A model generated the notes under the pieces. The model was given only the letters and a program-made list of their open reading frames with translations, made no database searches and was not told where the DNA came from. From assembly GCF_004683905.1 (NCBI RefSeq), contig NZ_CP038438.1, forward strand, positions 2,790,001 to 2,854,000: a DNA stretch of 64,000 bases. Direction: 5' to 3'. Of the stretch, positions 49,715-58,501 are shown piece after piece. Origin of the DNA: Pseudomonas fluorescens. GTDB lineage: Bacteria; Pseudomonadota; Gammaproteobacteria; Pseudomonadales; Pseudomonadaceae. Numbering within the stretch: position 1 is the stretch's first letter; every line of letters starts with the position of its first letter. The position numbers were made by a program, and so were the translations under genes.

Positions 49715-50464
49715 ATGCCGCTGATCAGTGACATCCAGTTGCTTGAGCCTGGCAGCGAAGTGCTGCTCTTTGAATTGGACGGCACGGACTATGGGGCGGA
49801 CGTGCTGCGCTTCCACGGGCACGCGATCCCGCACACGGCGGCCGAGCTGATCGCCGCCGGCGACAACGCAGACCAGCTGCCGGCGAAAGCGATCTACTGG
49901 CAGGGCAGCGAGTACAGCGCCTGGCCGATGCAGATCGACGGCATCGAGGCGAATGGCGACGGCACAGCGGTTCGGCCCACTTTATCGGTGGGCAACGTCA
50001 ACGGGCGCATCACCGCGCTCTGTCTGGCGTTCGAGGATCTGCTCGAGTTCAAGCTGACCATGCGTCATACGCTGGGCACCTACCTCGACGCGGCGAACTT
50101 CCCGGCCGGCAATCCAACGGCAGACCCAACCCAAGAGACGATCGAGGTCTGGTACATCGACCAGAAGGCGAACGAGGACGGGGAAAACGTCAGTTGGGAG
50201 CTAGCCAGCCCGGGCGACGTCGGCAATGAGTCCATTGGCCGGCAGGCCACGACGCTGTGTCACTGGTGCCTCACCGGTGGTTACCGTGGGCCGAGCTGCG
50301 GCTACACCGGGCCGTACGTGACCAAGGACGGCGTAGTCACCGACAACCCAGAACTAGACGAATGCGACGCTACGCTGGGCAAGGGTTGCATCCCGCGCTT
50401 CGGCGAGGGCAACCCGCTGCCGTTCGGCGGCTTCCCGGCAGTCTCCCTGATCGCACGGAGCTGA
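49715..50464 (+). CDS. minor tail protein L
   Basis: 249 residues. Two-part lambda gpL plan: DNA-free beta domain (VLLFELDGTDYGADVLRFHG, AIYWQGSEYSAWPMQIDGIE) and a C-terminal domain with four Cys (TTLCHWCLTGGYRGPSCGY and DECDATLGKGCIPRFG) that in lambda holds an iron-sulfur cluster. Part of the tail tip below the tube. Confidence 0.87.
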   Translation: MPLISDIQLLEPGSEVLLFELDGTDYGADVLRFHGHAIPHTAAELIAAGDNADQLPAKAIYWQGSEYSAWPMQIDGIEANGDGTAVRPTLSVGNVNGRITALCLAFEDLLEFKLTMRHTLGTYLDAANFPAGNPTADPTQETIEVWYIDQKANEDGENVSWELASPGDVGNESIGRQATTLCHWCLTGGYRGPSCGYTGPYVTKDGVVTDNPELDECDATLGKGCIPRFGEGNPLPFGGFPAVSLIARS

Positions 50465-50465
50465 C

Positions 50466-51230
50466 ATGCGTAAACACATTTTGAACGCGATCCAGGGACA
50501 TGCGGCCGCAGAGTACCCGAAAGAGTGCTGCGGGCTGCTGCTGGCCGTGGGTCGCAAGCAGCAGTACTACCCGTGCTGCAATGTTTCAACCGAGCCGAAC
50601 GAGGAATTTCGGATCGATCCGGAGGAATACGCGGCGGCCGAAGACGTCGGCGAAGTGATCGGCGTGGTGCATTCACATCCGGATGCCACCAGCCGGCCTT
50701 CGCCTCGCGACCTGGCCATGTGCGAAGCGACCGCGTTGCCTTGGCACATCCTCAGTTGGCCCGAGGGCGATCTGCGCACCGTCATGCCTTCCGGCGAGGT
50801 GCCGCTGCTCAAGCGGCCATTCGTGCACGGTGCCTGGGACTGCTGGCAGGTCTGCGCGGATTGGTACAAGCGCGAATGGGGGCTGGAGTTCGAAGCCTTC
50901 AAGCGCGCCGATGGCTGGTGGGAGAGCAAGGAGAACATCAGCTTGTACGAGGCCAACTATGAGGCCGCCGGTTTCTACCGCGTCGACAAGCCACAGCGCG
51001 GCGACATGATCGTGATGGAAGTAGGGCACACGGTATACCCGAATCATGCCGGTATTTTCCTAGGCGCTGACCCGGCGCTGCCAGGGGAGGACGCGGCGAC
51101 GTTCGGCCCCGGCCCTTTTCTGCTGCACCACCTGTACGGCAGGCCGTCGGAGGTCATCGTGTTCGGCGGGCCATGGCTCGACCGCACACGCCTGATTCTC
51201 AGGCACAAAGATGCACAACCAAGCACATGA
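50466..51230 (+). CDS. tail tip protein K: JAB metallopeptidase plus NlpC/P60
   Basis: 254 residues. N-terminal MPN/JAB domain: Glu in YPKECCGLL and zinc motif HSHPDATSRPSPRD. C-terminal NlpC/P60: catalytic Cys in GAWDCWQVCADWY and His in NHAGIFLG. Lambda gpK has the same pair and is thought to cleave peptidoglycan or a tail protein during entry. Confidence 0.88.
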   Translation: MRKHILNAIQGHAAAEYPKECCGLLLAVGRKQQYYPCCNVSTEPNEEFRIDPEEYAAAEDVGEVIGVVHSHPDATSRPSPRDLAMCEATALPWHILSWPEGDLRTVMPSGEVPLLKRPFVHGAWDCWQVCADWYKREWGLEFEAFKRADGWWESKENISLYEANYEAAGFYRVDKPQRGDMIVMEVGHTVYPNHAGIFLGADPALPGEDAATFGPGPFLLHHLYGRPSEVIVFGGPWLDRTRLILRHKDAQPST

Positions 51231-51339
51231 GATGCGGCACAGCCGTTGGAGAAAGAGATGAAAAGCGCAATCGAATCAGCAGAAAAAACCGCCAGCGGCA
51301 AACCGGTCTGGCGGCTTACGAAGAGCGGAAGTTTAGAGA

Positions 51340-51588
51340 TTAATTACGGGTCTTGTCCGCGTTGAGCATTTGTTGGAGCTGTGCCAGGTCTGTTTTCAGA
51401 ATATTCAGCGGCCATTCGTAAGCTGTTTTCGCCGCACCGCTCTCGCAGCCTTGCGCAGGGTTATCAGTAAAGTATTGAGCGGCTTTTGTGAGTGCTGCGC
51501 CATCAAAGCCAGGTGTTGATCGAATGGTCGCAGACAGTGATACCAGCGCCATCAGTACGCCTTGCTCGAAAGGGGAAAGCTGTTCCAT
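51340..51588 (-). CDS. small hypothetical protein, cargo cassette
   Basis: 82 residues from MEQLSPFEQGVLMALVSL with AGGAGG upstream (frame open to 51627). Helical: GALTKAAQYF-like and ILKTDLAQLQQMLNAD. Minus strand, near the proline-rich trio but separated from it by a terminator at 51739-51757. Function unknown. Confidence 0.55.
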   Translation of the reverse strand: MEQLSPFEQGVLMALVSLSATIRSTPGFDGAALTKAAQYFTDNPAQGCESGAAKTAYEWPLNILKTDLAQLQQMLNADKTRN

Positions 51589-51738
51589 TTGACCTCCTAG
51601 GTCATAAACGCGCCGAAATTGGCGCAATCCCAGTCCTTGGGCTTGCAGGCAAAGGACTGGGGAATCCTTTGCGCGAGGGCAAGAGGCTACTATCAGCGGG
51701 CAGCAGTACGTTACTGGAGATTCGTACAGGCTAGAGAA

Positions 51739-51757
51739 AGCCCGCGAAAAGCGGGCT
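51739..51757 (-). terminator. terminator of the inverted cassette
   Basis: AGCCCGC GAAAA GCGGGCT, with TTCT following in the leftward direction, six bases past the last proline-rich gene. Weak T-run but well placed. Confidence 0.6.
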
Positions 51758-51762
51758 GTTTA

Positions 51763-51885
51763 TCAAGACGGCTTCTTTGGAGGCGGTGGAGCCTTGGGTG
51801 GCAGGACAGGTAAAGGACGCCGGACACTCGTAGGTGAAAAACCGTCTTGGGCATGTGTAGGCCCGTTGGTTTTTTTTGAAGTCAT
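51763..51885 (-). CDS. proline-rich small protein C of the trio
   Basis: 40 residues, MTSKKTNGPTHAQDGFSPTS followed by RRPLPVLPPKAPPPPKKPS. GAGG lies just before the ATG, inside the end of the preceding gene. The C-terminus shares the PLP-x-x-PKAPPPPxK pattern with its two upstream neighbours. No signal or membrane segment. It is probably disordered and may bind a partner through the proline tract. Confidence 0.55.
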   Translation of the reverse strand: MTSKKTNGPTHAQDGFSPTSVRRPLPVLPPKAPPPPKKPS

Positions 51886-51892
51886 AGGCTCC

Positions 51893-52069
51893 TCACGAGG
51901 CTTTAGGTTTTTCAGGGGGCGCAGGTGGCGCCTTGGGTACCACGGTCGGCAAGGGACGACGTATTACATTTGGCGGCACATGATTTTCTTGAGAGTATGT
52001 CACCTCCCCATTCCTAAGCTTTCGAAGTAGTTCTCGCTCTTCAGCCGTGACGACGGGATTCTCAGCCAT
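51893..52069 (-). CDS. proline-rich small protein B of the trio
   Basis: 58 residues. N-terminal helix ENPVVTAEERELLRKLRNGE, then IRRPLPTVVPKAPPAPPEKP. Its ATG overlaps the stop of protein A by 8 bases (ATGGCTGA), so translation is coupled. The N-terminus is unrelated to those of A and C, while the C-terminus is shared; the three look like paralogous tails on different heads. Confidence 0.55.
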   Translation of the reverse strand: MAENPVVTAEERELLRKLRNGEVTYSQENHVPPNVIRRPLPTVVPKAPPAPPEKPKAS

Positions 52070-52220
52070 TTTTCGGTTTCTCAGGAGGAGGCGGCGGCGC
52101 TTTGGGTGCGCTGGTAGGTAGCGCGTTCCTTGTGCCTGGCGGGGTCAGATTGAAGCCTTCATGTAAGTCTCTCAGCAAGCCTTTCTGTAGAAGTTCTTCA
52201 GTAGATCGTTTGTCGCTCAT
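52062..52220 (-). CDS. proline-rich small protein A of the trio
   Basis: 52 residues. SDKRSTEELLQKGLLRDLHE then LTPPGTRNALP and PKAPPPPPEKPKNG. AAGG lies 9 bases before the ATG. It follows the membrane gene ending at 52232 by only 11 bases, so all four genes form one leftward unit. Confidence 0.55.
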   Translation of the reverse strand: MSDKRSTEELLQKGLLRDLHEGFNLTPPGTRNALPTSAPKAPPPPPEKPKNG

Positions 52221-52231
52221 TGCTTTTCACC

Positions 52232-52816
52232 TTAATTCAGAAATTCGACCCGTTGGACATCTGCTCCTTGGATCATGTATGAGTGCGTGCCGGGCGACGG
52301 CACCGGGTGTTCGCCATCGATCCAGTGCGGGCTGCTTATTAAATAAATACCGGTTTGCCTGTCATTGGGGAAAGCATCAATGTAGCCCATCATTCGACGG
52401 CCATCCGTAAAGTGGATAATCACCGAATGAGCCGCCATTTGCTTGTAAACATGGATGGCATCGCTCTGGGAGGCGCGAGTGGTCAGATTCAGTTTTCTTG
52501 CTATTGAGAATGCAATATCGTTATTGCACAAATACGCAAGGATCCCGCCCATAAACGCGGCATAGCCAATAGCGGTCCAGCTTGTCGAAGCTTCACTCCA
52601 CACGCCAAAATTTATATAGTTACCAATCAGATAGCACAAGCTCTCGGTTGCGGAAACGAAAACTTGGATAATTGCCGTGCTGATGAGTGCTTGTAGAATC
52701 TTTTCAAAATATGCCGGCTTCGGAATCTCTGCGAACCAATAGAAAACGATCATCGCCAGGAAGCCAGGCATTAGCTGCTGCAGAACTGGTATCACCTCGG
52801 CAGAAAGGCCCTCCAT
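52232..52816 (-). CDS. multi-pass membrane protein, DUF6338-like
   Basis: 194 residues. N-terminal hydrophobic segments at about 12-30 (LQQLMPGFLAMIVFYWFA), 41-65 (ALISTAIIQVFVSA) and 80-97 (WTAIGYAAFMGGILAYLC), then a cytoplasmic beta domain (HSVIIHFTDGRRMMGYIDAF, GIYLISSPHWIDGEHPVP). This order fits DUF6338 (membrane anchor plus small SH3/Sm-like domain); I am not certain. First gene of the inverted cassette with the proline-rich trio, which may be ligands for its cytoplasmic domain. Confidence 0.6.
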   Translation of the reverse strand: MEGLSAEVIPVLQQLMPGFLAMIVFYWFAEIPKPAYFEKILQALISTAIIQVFVSATESLCYLIGNYINFGVWSEASTSWTAIGYAAFMGGILAYLCNNDIAFSIARKLNLTTRASQSDAIHVYKQMAAHSVIIHFTDGRRMMGYIDAFPNDRQTGIYLISSPHWIDGEHPVPSPGTHSYMIQGADVQRVEFLN

Positions 52817-52990
52817 TTATTGCTCCTTGAATCAAATCCACCAAACAATACTGCACAAGTGAATGGATGAAAACTTGCATGCCATCATAAAGCTACTATT
52901 AATGGATCCAATCGCGCCACTGTCTTTCCATCCATGCTGGATGTTTGGACAGATTCGGGGGACAGTTTCCTGAATAATAGGAGGGAATTT

Positions 52991-53455
52991 ATGTGTACAA
53001 AGGATAAAGGCCCTGCTCGTCATGTAACTGTTGTCGTAGCGGATGAGGCGAAGCTGCGAGAGCTTGAAGAGAAGCGTTATGCAGATCCTGACAACAAGCT
53101 GCCACAGGTAATTGGTGGAGCAGGAGCATCGTCGAAGTTTGGCGAGGTTTGCTTCGAAATCCTCGCCGACGGAGAGACGGCTGGGTACTTAGTTGAAAGG
53201 AAATGGCCGACGTTGGAGGTTTTCAGGTTATTCATATTTTCAAACTTCAGATGTCGCGACATTGCCAAAAAAGCGGTCTACAAATGGCGATCAAGAAGAT
53301 TGTCTAAGGGTTATACCCATGTGCAGTTGGAGGTTGACGACGAGTCTGCCGGCTTCTGGGCATCCGTTTTTCCTTGGCATTCGTTTGAATATTCCGGCGT
53401 TCATGCGGAAGTGCCAATGGAAAGCGATAAAGACGGCTTTAATCCTCCCAGCTAG
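52991..53455 (+). CDS. hypothetical protein, possibly GNAT-like
   Basis: 154 residues from MCTKDKGPARHVTVVVADEA; GGAGG lies 6 bases upstream. KWPTLEVFRLFIFSNFRCRD then IAKKAVYKWRSRRLSKGY and DESAGFWASVF have the look of a GNAT acetyltransferase (rigid R-x-x-G/D-IA segment), but the acetyl-CoA loop is not canonical. Cargo between K and I. Confidence 0.5.
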   Translation: MCTKDKGPARHVTVVVADEAKLRELEEKRYADPDNKLPQVIGGAGASSKFGEVCFEILADGETAGYLVERKWPTLEVFRLFIFSNFRCRDIAKKAVYKWRSRRLSKGYTHVQLEVDDESAGFWASVFPWHSFEYSGVHAEVPMESDKDGFNPPS

Positions 53456-53532
53456 CGGAGTAGAGGCTCGTTAGAGGTTTTTTGCTTCACCTAAGCAGTG
53501 CTACAGTCCCGCCATACCAAAGAGGGAACGAC

Positions 53533-53877
53533 ATGCGGATTTTGATAGCAGCTGTAGCGGTAGCGATGTTGGCGGGGTGCTCGTCGCCCGGAGATGTAAA
53601 GAAGAACGATCCGACCATCAGCGCATCCACCAGTAAATCAGCCAAGAAGTACGCTCTGTGCGTATTCCCGAAATGGCAGGAGCAGCGCTCGACTTCGACC
53701 ATGTCTGAGACAGAGAGCGGCTACAGGCTGGTCGTTGCTACTGACATGATGACCGATGAGGTGCTTGAAGTTTCCAGCGCTGGGGCAGGCAGCAAAGTCG
53801 CACTGTACCAGCGGTTGCCGTGGTCAAAAATGTGGGGCCGCGCGGCACTTGAGGCAGCAGTTCGCGAGTGCCTGTAA
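53533..53877 (+). CDS. lipoprotein, cargo
   Basis: 114 residues from MRILIAAVAVAMLAGCSS (AGGG upstream; frame open to 53482). Lipobox LAGC with mature Cys, a Ser/Lys linker, then a compact domain with ALCVFPKWQEQRS and one C-terminal Cys (VRECL). A small lipoprotein gene between tail genes K and I suggests receptor-masking like lambdoid Cor, but that is inference. Followed by its own terminator. Confidence 0.6.
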   Translation: MRILIAAVAVAMLAGCSSPGDVKKNDPTISASTSKSAKKYALCVFPKWQEQRSTSTMSETESGYRLVVATDMMTDEVLEVSSAGAGSKVALYQRLPWSKMWGRAALEAAVRECL

Positions 53878-53894
53878 ACCGAGCAATTTATCAA

Positions 53895-53918
53895 AACCGC
53901 CAATTGGCGGTTTTTTTT
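53895..53918 (+). terminator. intrinsic terminator of the lipoprotein gene
   Basis: AACCGCCAATTGGCGGTT followed by eight T. Confidence 0.88.
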
Positions 53919-53934
53919 CGTCAGGAGATAACCC

Positions 53935-54531
53935 ATGGCGGCCGCAGCAATTTCTAAACTATCAATAACCACCATTCTTTTATCTGGCCCGCTGGCAAGG
54001 CTATTCGGACGCGTGCATTACCGAGAGCTTGGCAGTAAATCGGTTGGCGAAGCGTTCCAGGCATTGAAATGCACAATCGACGGGTTCGAAGGGGCGATCA
54101 AGGATCTGGACCGGCGTGGTATGCGATTCGCGATCTTCCGAAATCGGAAAAATGTGGGCGAAAAAGATTTTGCACTCGGGGGCGCTCAGGAAATTCGAAT
54201 TGTTCCTGTGATTTCAGGAAGCAAGCGCGCTGGTGCACTTCAAACAATCATCGGCGTCGTGCTGATTGCCGCATCATTTTTTGCTGGTGGCGCTGGTCCC
54301 TCTCTGTTCTCCGCTGGTTTGGCAATGACTGCCGGCGGCGTGATCCAAATGCTCAGCCCCCAAGCCTCAGGCCTGAAGCAAAGCGCATCCCCTGAAAACG
54401 CCCCGTCCTATGCCTTCGGCAGCGCCAAGAACACCACGGCCAGCGGAAACCCGGTACCGATCTGCATCGGCGAGCGCCGGTGGGGCGGGATGATCATCTC
54501 GGCCTCGATCCTGGCTGAAGACAAAGTGTAA
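53935..54531 (+). CDS. tail assembly protein I
   Basis: 198 residues. LSGPLARLFGRVHYRELGSK, EAFQALKCTIDGFEGAIKDL, a hydrophobic Gly/Ala-rich region (LIAASFFAGGAGPSLFSAGL), and the C-terminal YAFGSAKNTTASGNPVPICI segment typical of lambda gpI. Acts in tail-tip assembly before J. Confidence 0.85.
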   Translation: MAAAAISKLSITTILLSGPLARLFGRVHYRELGSKSVGEAFQALKCTIDGFEGAIKDLDRRGMRFAIFRNRKNVGEKDFALGGAQEIRIVPVISGSKRAGALQTIIGVVLIAASFFAGGAGPSLFSAGLAMTAGGVIQMLSPQASGLKQSASPENAPSYAFGSAKNTTASGNPVPICIGERRWGGMIISASILAEDKV

Positions 54532-54549
54532 GCAGGACAGCAACACACC

Positions 54550-54573
54550 AACCGCCCGCGAGGCGGTTTTTTT
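54550..54573 (+). terminator. intrinsic terminator between I and J
   Basis: AACCGCC CGCGA GGCGGTTTTTTT. A third terminator inside the late operon, again requiring readthrough or antitermination. Confidence 0.8.
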
Positions 54574-54589
54574 ATGCCTGGAGGAAAGC

Positions 54590-57500
54590 ATGGGCGCAGC
54601 GCAACAGATCGAGATCCACGGCGAGAAGGGCGGCAGCAGCAAGCCGAAGTCGCCGGTCGAAGCCAGCGATAGCCTGCGCTCGACCAACCTTGCGAAATTG
54701 CTGATCGCCGTGGGCGAGGGGGAGTTCGACAGCGTCCCAACCGATTACGACATCTACCTGGATAACACGCCGATCCGCGATGCCAGCGGCAACTACAACT
54801 TCCCTAACGTGAAGTGGGACTGGCGCCCTGGCTCGGTGGACCAGACCTATATCCCGGGCATCCCGTCCGTGGAGAACGAGACCTCGCTGAACATTGAGCT
54901 GCGCAGCGATTCGCCGTGGGTGCGCTCGATCACCAACACCCAGCTTTCCGCCGTGCGCATGCGTTTGGCGTGGCCGGCGCTGCAACGGTCGGACGATGAA
55001 GGCAATGTCGGCGGTTACCGCATCGAGTACGCCATCGACGTGGCCACCGACGGCGGGGCCTATCAGCAGGTGCTGGTGGACGCTGTCGACGGAAAGACCA
55101 CTACGCGCTACGAGCGCTCGCGCCGCATTGACCTGCCGAACGCAACCACGGGCTGGCAGATCCGCGTACGCCGTCTGACGCCGAACCAGAACAGCAACAA
55201 GGTTGCCGACACAATGCTGGTGGCCGGCTACACCGAAGTCATCGACGCCAAGCTGCGGTACCCAAACACCGCGCTGCTCTACATCGAGTTCGACGCCGAG
55301 CAGTTCACCAACATCCCGGCGGTGACCGTGAAGTGCAAGGCGCGGCGCTGGATGGTGCCGAGCAACTACGACCCGATTCAGCGCACCTACACCGGGACAT
55401 GGGATGGCTCGATGAAATCGGCCTGGACCAACAACCCGGCGTGGATCACCTACGGCATTTGCACCGAAGACCGTTTCGGCCTGGGCAAGCGAATCAAGCC
55501 GTTCATGGTCGACAAGTGGGAGCTGTACCGGATCGCCCAATATTGCGATCAGTTGGTGCCGAACGGCCTCGGCGGTCAGGAGCCGCGCTTCCTCTGCGAC
55601 ATGAACCTGCAGGGAAAGGCCGATGCCTGGTCGTTGCTGCGCGACATCTCGGCGATTTACCGAGGCATGACGTATTGGGCGCAGGGCCAGTTGGTGATGC
55701 AGGCCGACATGCCGCGCGCGCAGGACTTCGACTACGTCTTCACCCGGGCCAATGTCATCGACGGGAAATTCTCGTACGGCAGCGCCTCGGCGAAGACCCG
55801 TTACACCCGTGCGCTGGTCAGCTACGACAACCCAGCCAACAACTACGACACCGACGTCATTCCGTTCGCGAATCTGGATCTGCAGCGCCGTTACGGCGAC
55901 CGGCCCACCGAGCTGAGCGCGATCGGCTGCACCCGTGCCTCAGAGGCGCAGCGCCGCGGCAAGTGGGCAATCTTGAGCAACAACCAAGACCGCACCGTGT
56001 CGTTCAAGACCGGCATGGAGGGCGTGATTCCGCTGCCTGGTCACATCATCCCGGTGGCTGACTCGCTGCTGGCGGGCCGGGAGGTCGGCGGGCGGATCTC
56101 GTCAGCAGCTGGCCGCGTCGTCACGCTCGATCGCGATACCCAAGCCAAGGCCGGTGATCGGTTGATCATCAACCTGCCGGGAGGCCGCGCCGAAGGTCGC
56201 ACCGTGCAGGGCGTCAACGGCCGTGCCGTGACGGTGACGGTTGCCTACAGCGAGCATCCAGTCGCGCAACTGCAATGGGCGCTCGACGCCGATGATCTGG
56301 CGATCCCGCTATACCGTGTGCTGCGCACCAAGCGCACGACCGAAGGCGACTTCGAGATCAGTGCGCTGCAGTTCGAGCCGAGCAAATTCGCTCACATCGA
56401 TACCGGTGCGCGCCTGGAAGAGCGGCCGATCAGCGTGATTCCGATCACCGTCGTTCCGGCGCCGGCCGGCGTATCCCTCACGTCGACGTCATCGGTAGTG
56501 CAGGGCCTGGCCGTGGCCACCATGACCATCAGTTGGCCCGCCGTGGACGGCGCCGTCGGCTATGACGTGGAGTGGCGTAAGGACAGCGGCAACTGGATCA
56601 AGCTGCAGCGCACCGGCATGACCAACGTGGACGTCATCGGCATCTACGCCGGTGCTTACGTGGCGCGGGTCCGCGCGGTGAGTGCGTTCGACATCTCGTC
56701 GCAGTGGCGCAACTCGATCCTGACTAACCTGAAGGGTAAGCAGGGACTGCCGCCGGCGGTATCTTTCCTGCGTACCGTCAGCAAGGTCTACGGCATCGGC
56801 CTTGAGTGGGGGTTTCCACCTGGCACGGAAGATACACAGCGCACCGAGATTTGGAATAGCAAGACCAACGATCTTACAGCAGCTGTGAAATTGGCAGACT
56901 TCGCCTACCCGCAGGCGAATCACGAAATGCAGAACGTCGTCCCCGGTACCAGCCTGTTTTTCTGGGCGCGGCTTGTCGACCGAACTGGCAACGTTGGCCC
57001 ATGGTTCCCCGCGGTAAACGGTGTCAACGGGCAGGTAAGCATCGACCAGGCCGAATACGAGCAGTACTTCCTTGGCAAGATCCAGGAGTCGGCGCTCGGC
57101 CAAAAGCTGCTTGAGGAAATTGGGAAGATTTCTGGTGACGGTGAAGGCTCGGTGAACGAGCGGCTTGAGCTGGCTAAGCAGGAACTGCAAGACCTGATCA
57201 GCGAAATCACTGACGCCATGGCGTATGACCCGGCCAAGCCGTATGGCAAAGGTGAAGTGGTGCGGCTCGATGGTCGTCTATTTTCGGCGATCAAGGCTGT
57301 ACCAGTCGGCACTGCACCACCGAACGCCGAATTCTGGTACGACATGGGGACGATTGCCGAGACCACCAACGCGATGGCGCTGCAGATCCAGCAGCACTCG
57401 ACCAAAATTGAAACCATCGACGGCATGGTCACCGCGCAGGCGTCAACGATGCAGGCCCTGCAAGCGGCGTGGCGAGAGGATGACGGCACTGGTGCAATGA

Positions 57501-58195
57501 GCGAGGCGCTGAAGGCGTATCAGAACACGGCCAGCATCGTGACGAGTGAGAAGGTGATAGCGGAGGAGAAGCTTGCGTCAGCGACGCGCTTTACGTCCCT
57601 CGATGCTGCGGTGGGGAAGAATGCCGCCAATCTCTCAACGCTGGAGTCTGCGGTTGCAACGGACAAGGAAGCGACTGCGCAGCGCATCGAGACGATCTCG
57701 GCCACTGCTAACAATGCTACGGCAAAAGCCGAAACGGCGAGCACCGCTGTTTCCGGCTTGAACGGCAAAGTGTCTGCGCTGACGACCATCAAAACATCCA
57801 CCACTGTTGGGAACAGGACGGTAATGGCCGGCTTGGCCATCGGCGTGGAAGGTGAGCAGCAAGAATCGCAGATCCTTGCGTTCGCTCAGCGATTCGCGAT
57901 CCTGGATGAGGTGAGCGGCCAAATGATTGCGCCATTTGTTGTACAGGGCGACCAGGTATTCATGAACACCGCGATCATCAGCCAAGCCTTTATCAAGGAG
58001 CTGGTTCTGGGCATGACGTTGCGGTCGGCAGCCCTCAATTCGCAAGGGTTGCCGCTGCTGGAGATCAACATTCCAGCGGGTACGTTCACGCTTCGTGGCC
58101 AATCCAGCACCGGTTATACGTTGCTGAACAACAACGGCATCTACGTCTACGACTTGAACTACATCGAGCGCGCAGCTCTCGGGAAGATGACGTAA
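54590..58195 (+). CDS. host-specificity tail tip protein J
   Basis: 1201 residues. N-terminal lambda J core (VEASDSLRSTNLAKLLIAVG, EGEFDSVPTDYDIYLDNTPI, YEVIDAKLRYPNTALLYIEF-type region, WITYGICTEDRFGLGKRI), fibronectin-III-like repeats about 620-820, and a helical C-terminal stalk (TASTAVSGLNGKVSALTTIK) ending in a receptor-binding region. The C-terminal fifth should set host range. Confidence 0.9.
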   Translation: MGAAQQIEIHGEKGGSSKPKSPVEASDSLRSTNLAKLLIAVGEGEFDSVPTDYDIYLDNTPIRDASGNYNFPNVKWDWRPGSVDQTYIPGIPSVENETSLNIELRSDSPWVRSITNTQLSAVRMRLAWPALQRSDDEGNVGGYRIEYAIDVATDGGAYQQVLVDAVDGKTTTRYERSRRIDLPNATTGWQIRVRRLTPNQNSNKVADTMLVAGYTEVIDAKLRYPNTALLYIEFDAEQFTNIPAVTVKCKARRWMVPSNYDPIQRTYTGTWDGSMKSAWTNNPAWITYGICTEDRFGLGKRIKPFMVDKWELYRIAQYCDQLVPNGLGGQEPRFLCDMNLQGKADAWSLLRDISAIYRGMTYWAQGQLVMQADMPRAQDFDYVFTRANVIDGKFSYGSASAKTRYTRALVSYDNPANNYDTDVIPFANLDLQRRYGDRPTELSAIGCTRASEAQRRGKWAILSNNQDRTVSFKTGMEGVIPLPGHIIPVADSLLAGREVGGRISSAAGRVVTLDRDTQAKAGDRLIINLPGGRAEGRTVQGVNGRAVTVTVAYSEHPVAQLQWALDADDLAIPLYRVLRTKRTTEGDFEISALQFEPSKFAHIDTGARLEERPISVIPITVVPAPAGVSLTSTSSVVQGLAVATMTISWPAVDGAVGYDVEWRKDSGNWIKLQRTGMTNVDVIGIYAGAYVARVRAVSAFDISSQWRNSILTNLKGKQGLPPAVSFLRTVSKVYGIGLEWGFPPGTEDTQRTEIWNSKTNDLTAAVKLADFAYPQANHEMQNVVPGTSLFFWARLVDRTGNVGPWFPAVNGVNGQVSIDQAEYEQYFLGKIQESALGQKLLEEIGKISGDGEGSVNERLELAKQELQDLISEITDAMAYDPAKPYGKGEVVRLDGRLFSAIKAVPVGTAPPNAEFWYDMGTIAETTNAMALQIQQHSTKIETIDGMVTAQASTMQALQAAWREDDGTGAMSEALKAYQNTASIVTSEKVIAEEKLASATRFTSLDAAVGKNAANLSTLESAVATDKEATAQRIETISATANNATAKAETASTAVSGLNGKVSALTTIKTSTTVGNRTVMAGLAIGVEGEQQESQILAFAQRFAILDEVSGQMIAPFVVQGDQVFMNTAIISQAFIKELVLGMTLRSAALNSQGLPLLEINIPAGTFTLRGQSSTGYTLLNNNGIYVYDLNYIERAALGKMT

Positions 58196-58491
58196 TGGAC
58201 TATTACGGTGCGAGAACGAAAGACTCAATGGGGCGGGTGACGCTTGAGTCATCAACGATGACGATCCGGTCGATTGTGACCAGGCAAGTAACCGTGCCGC
58301 CCATCACGAGTGACTTCACCAGCTTCATCAACATGCCGGAGATCACTGCTCAGTCGTTTGTATGCGTGACGCTGCCCAATCCAACAAGTGAGGAAGCTGC
58401 GCTGCCGGCAGTGTTCTGGTCGCCGGGGCAGCTCAGGGTCCGGCGCGGGCCGGGGCTGGTGCTCAACGTTTTTATTTTGACCTATCAATAG
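58195..58491 (+). CDS. small tail-tip-associated protein
   Basis: 98 residues, MDYYGARTKDSMGRVTLESS. Start overlaps the J stop (TAATG). Beta-rich, ends RRGPGLVLNVFILTYQ. Found directly behind J-type genes in Pseudomonas phages and prophages; likely structural but unproven. Confidence 0.55.
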   Translation: MDYYGARTKDSMGRVTLESSTMTIRSIVTRQVTVPPITSDFTSFINMPEITAQSFVCVTLPNPTSEEAALPAVFWSPGQLRVRRGPGLVLNVFILTYQ

Positions 58492-58501
58492 GAGGAGAGG
58501 C

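Noticed and set aside
54572..55540. 322-codon minus-strand frame opposite J
   Set aside because: Shadow of the tail tip gene; no domain or coupling.
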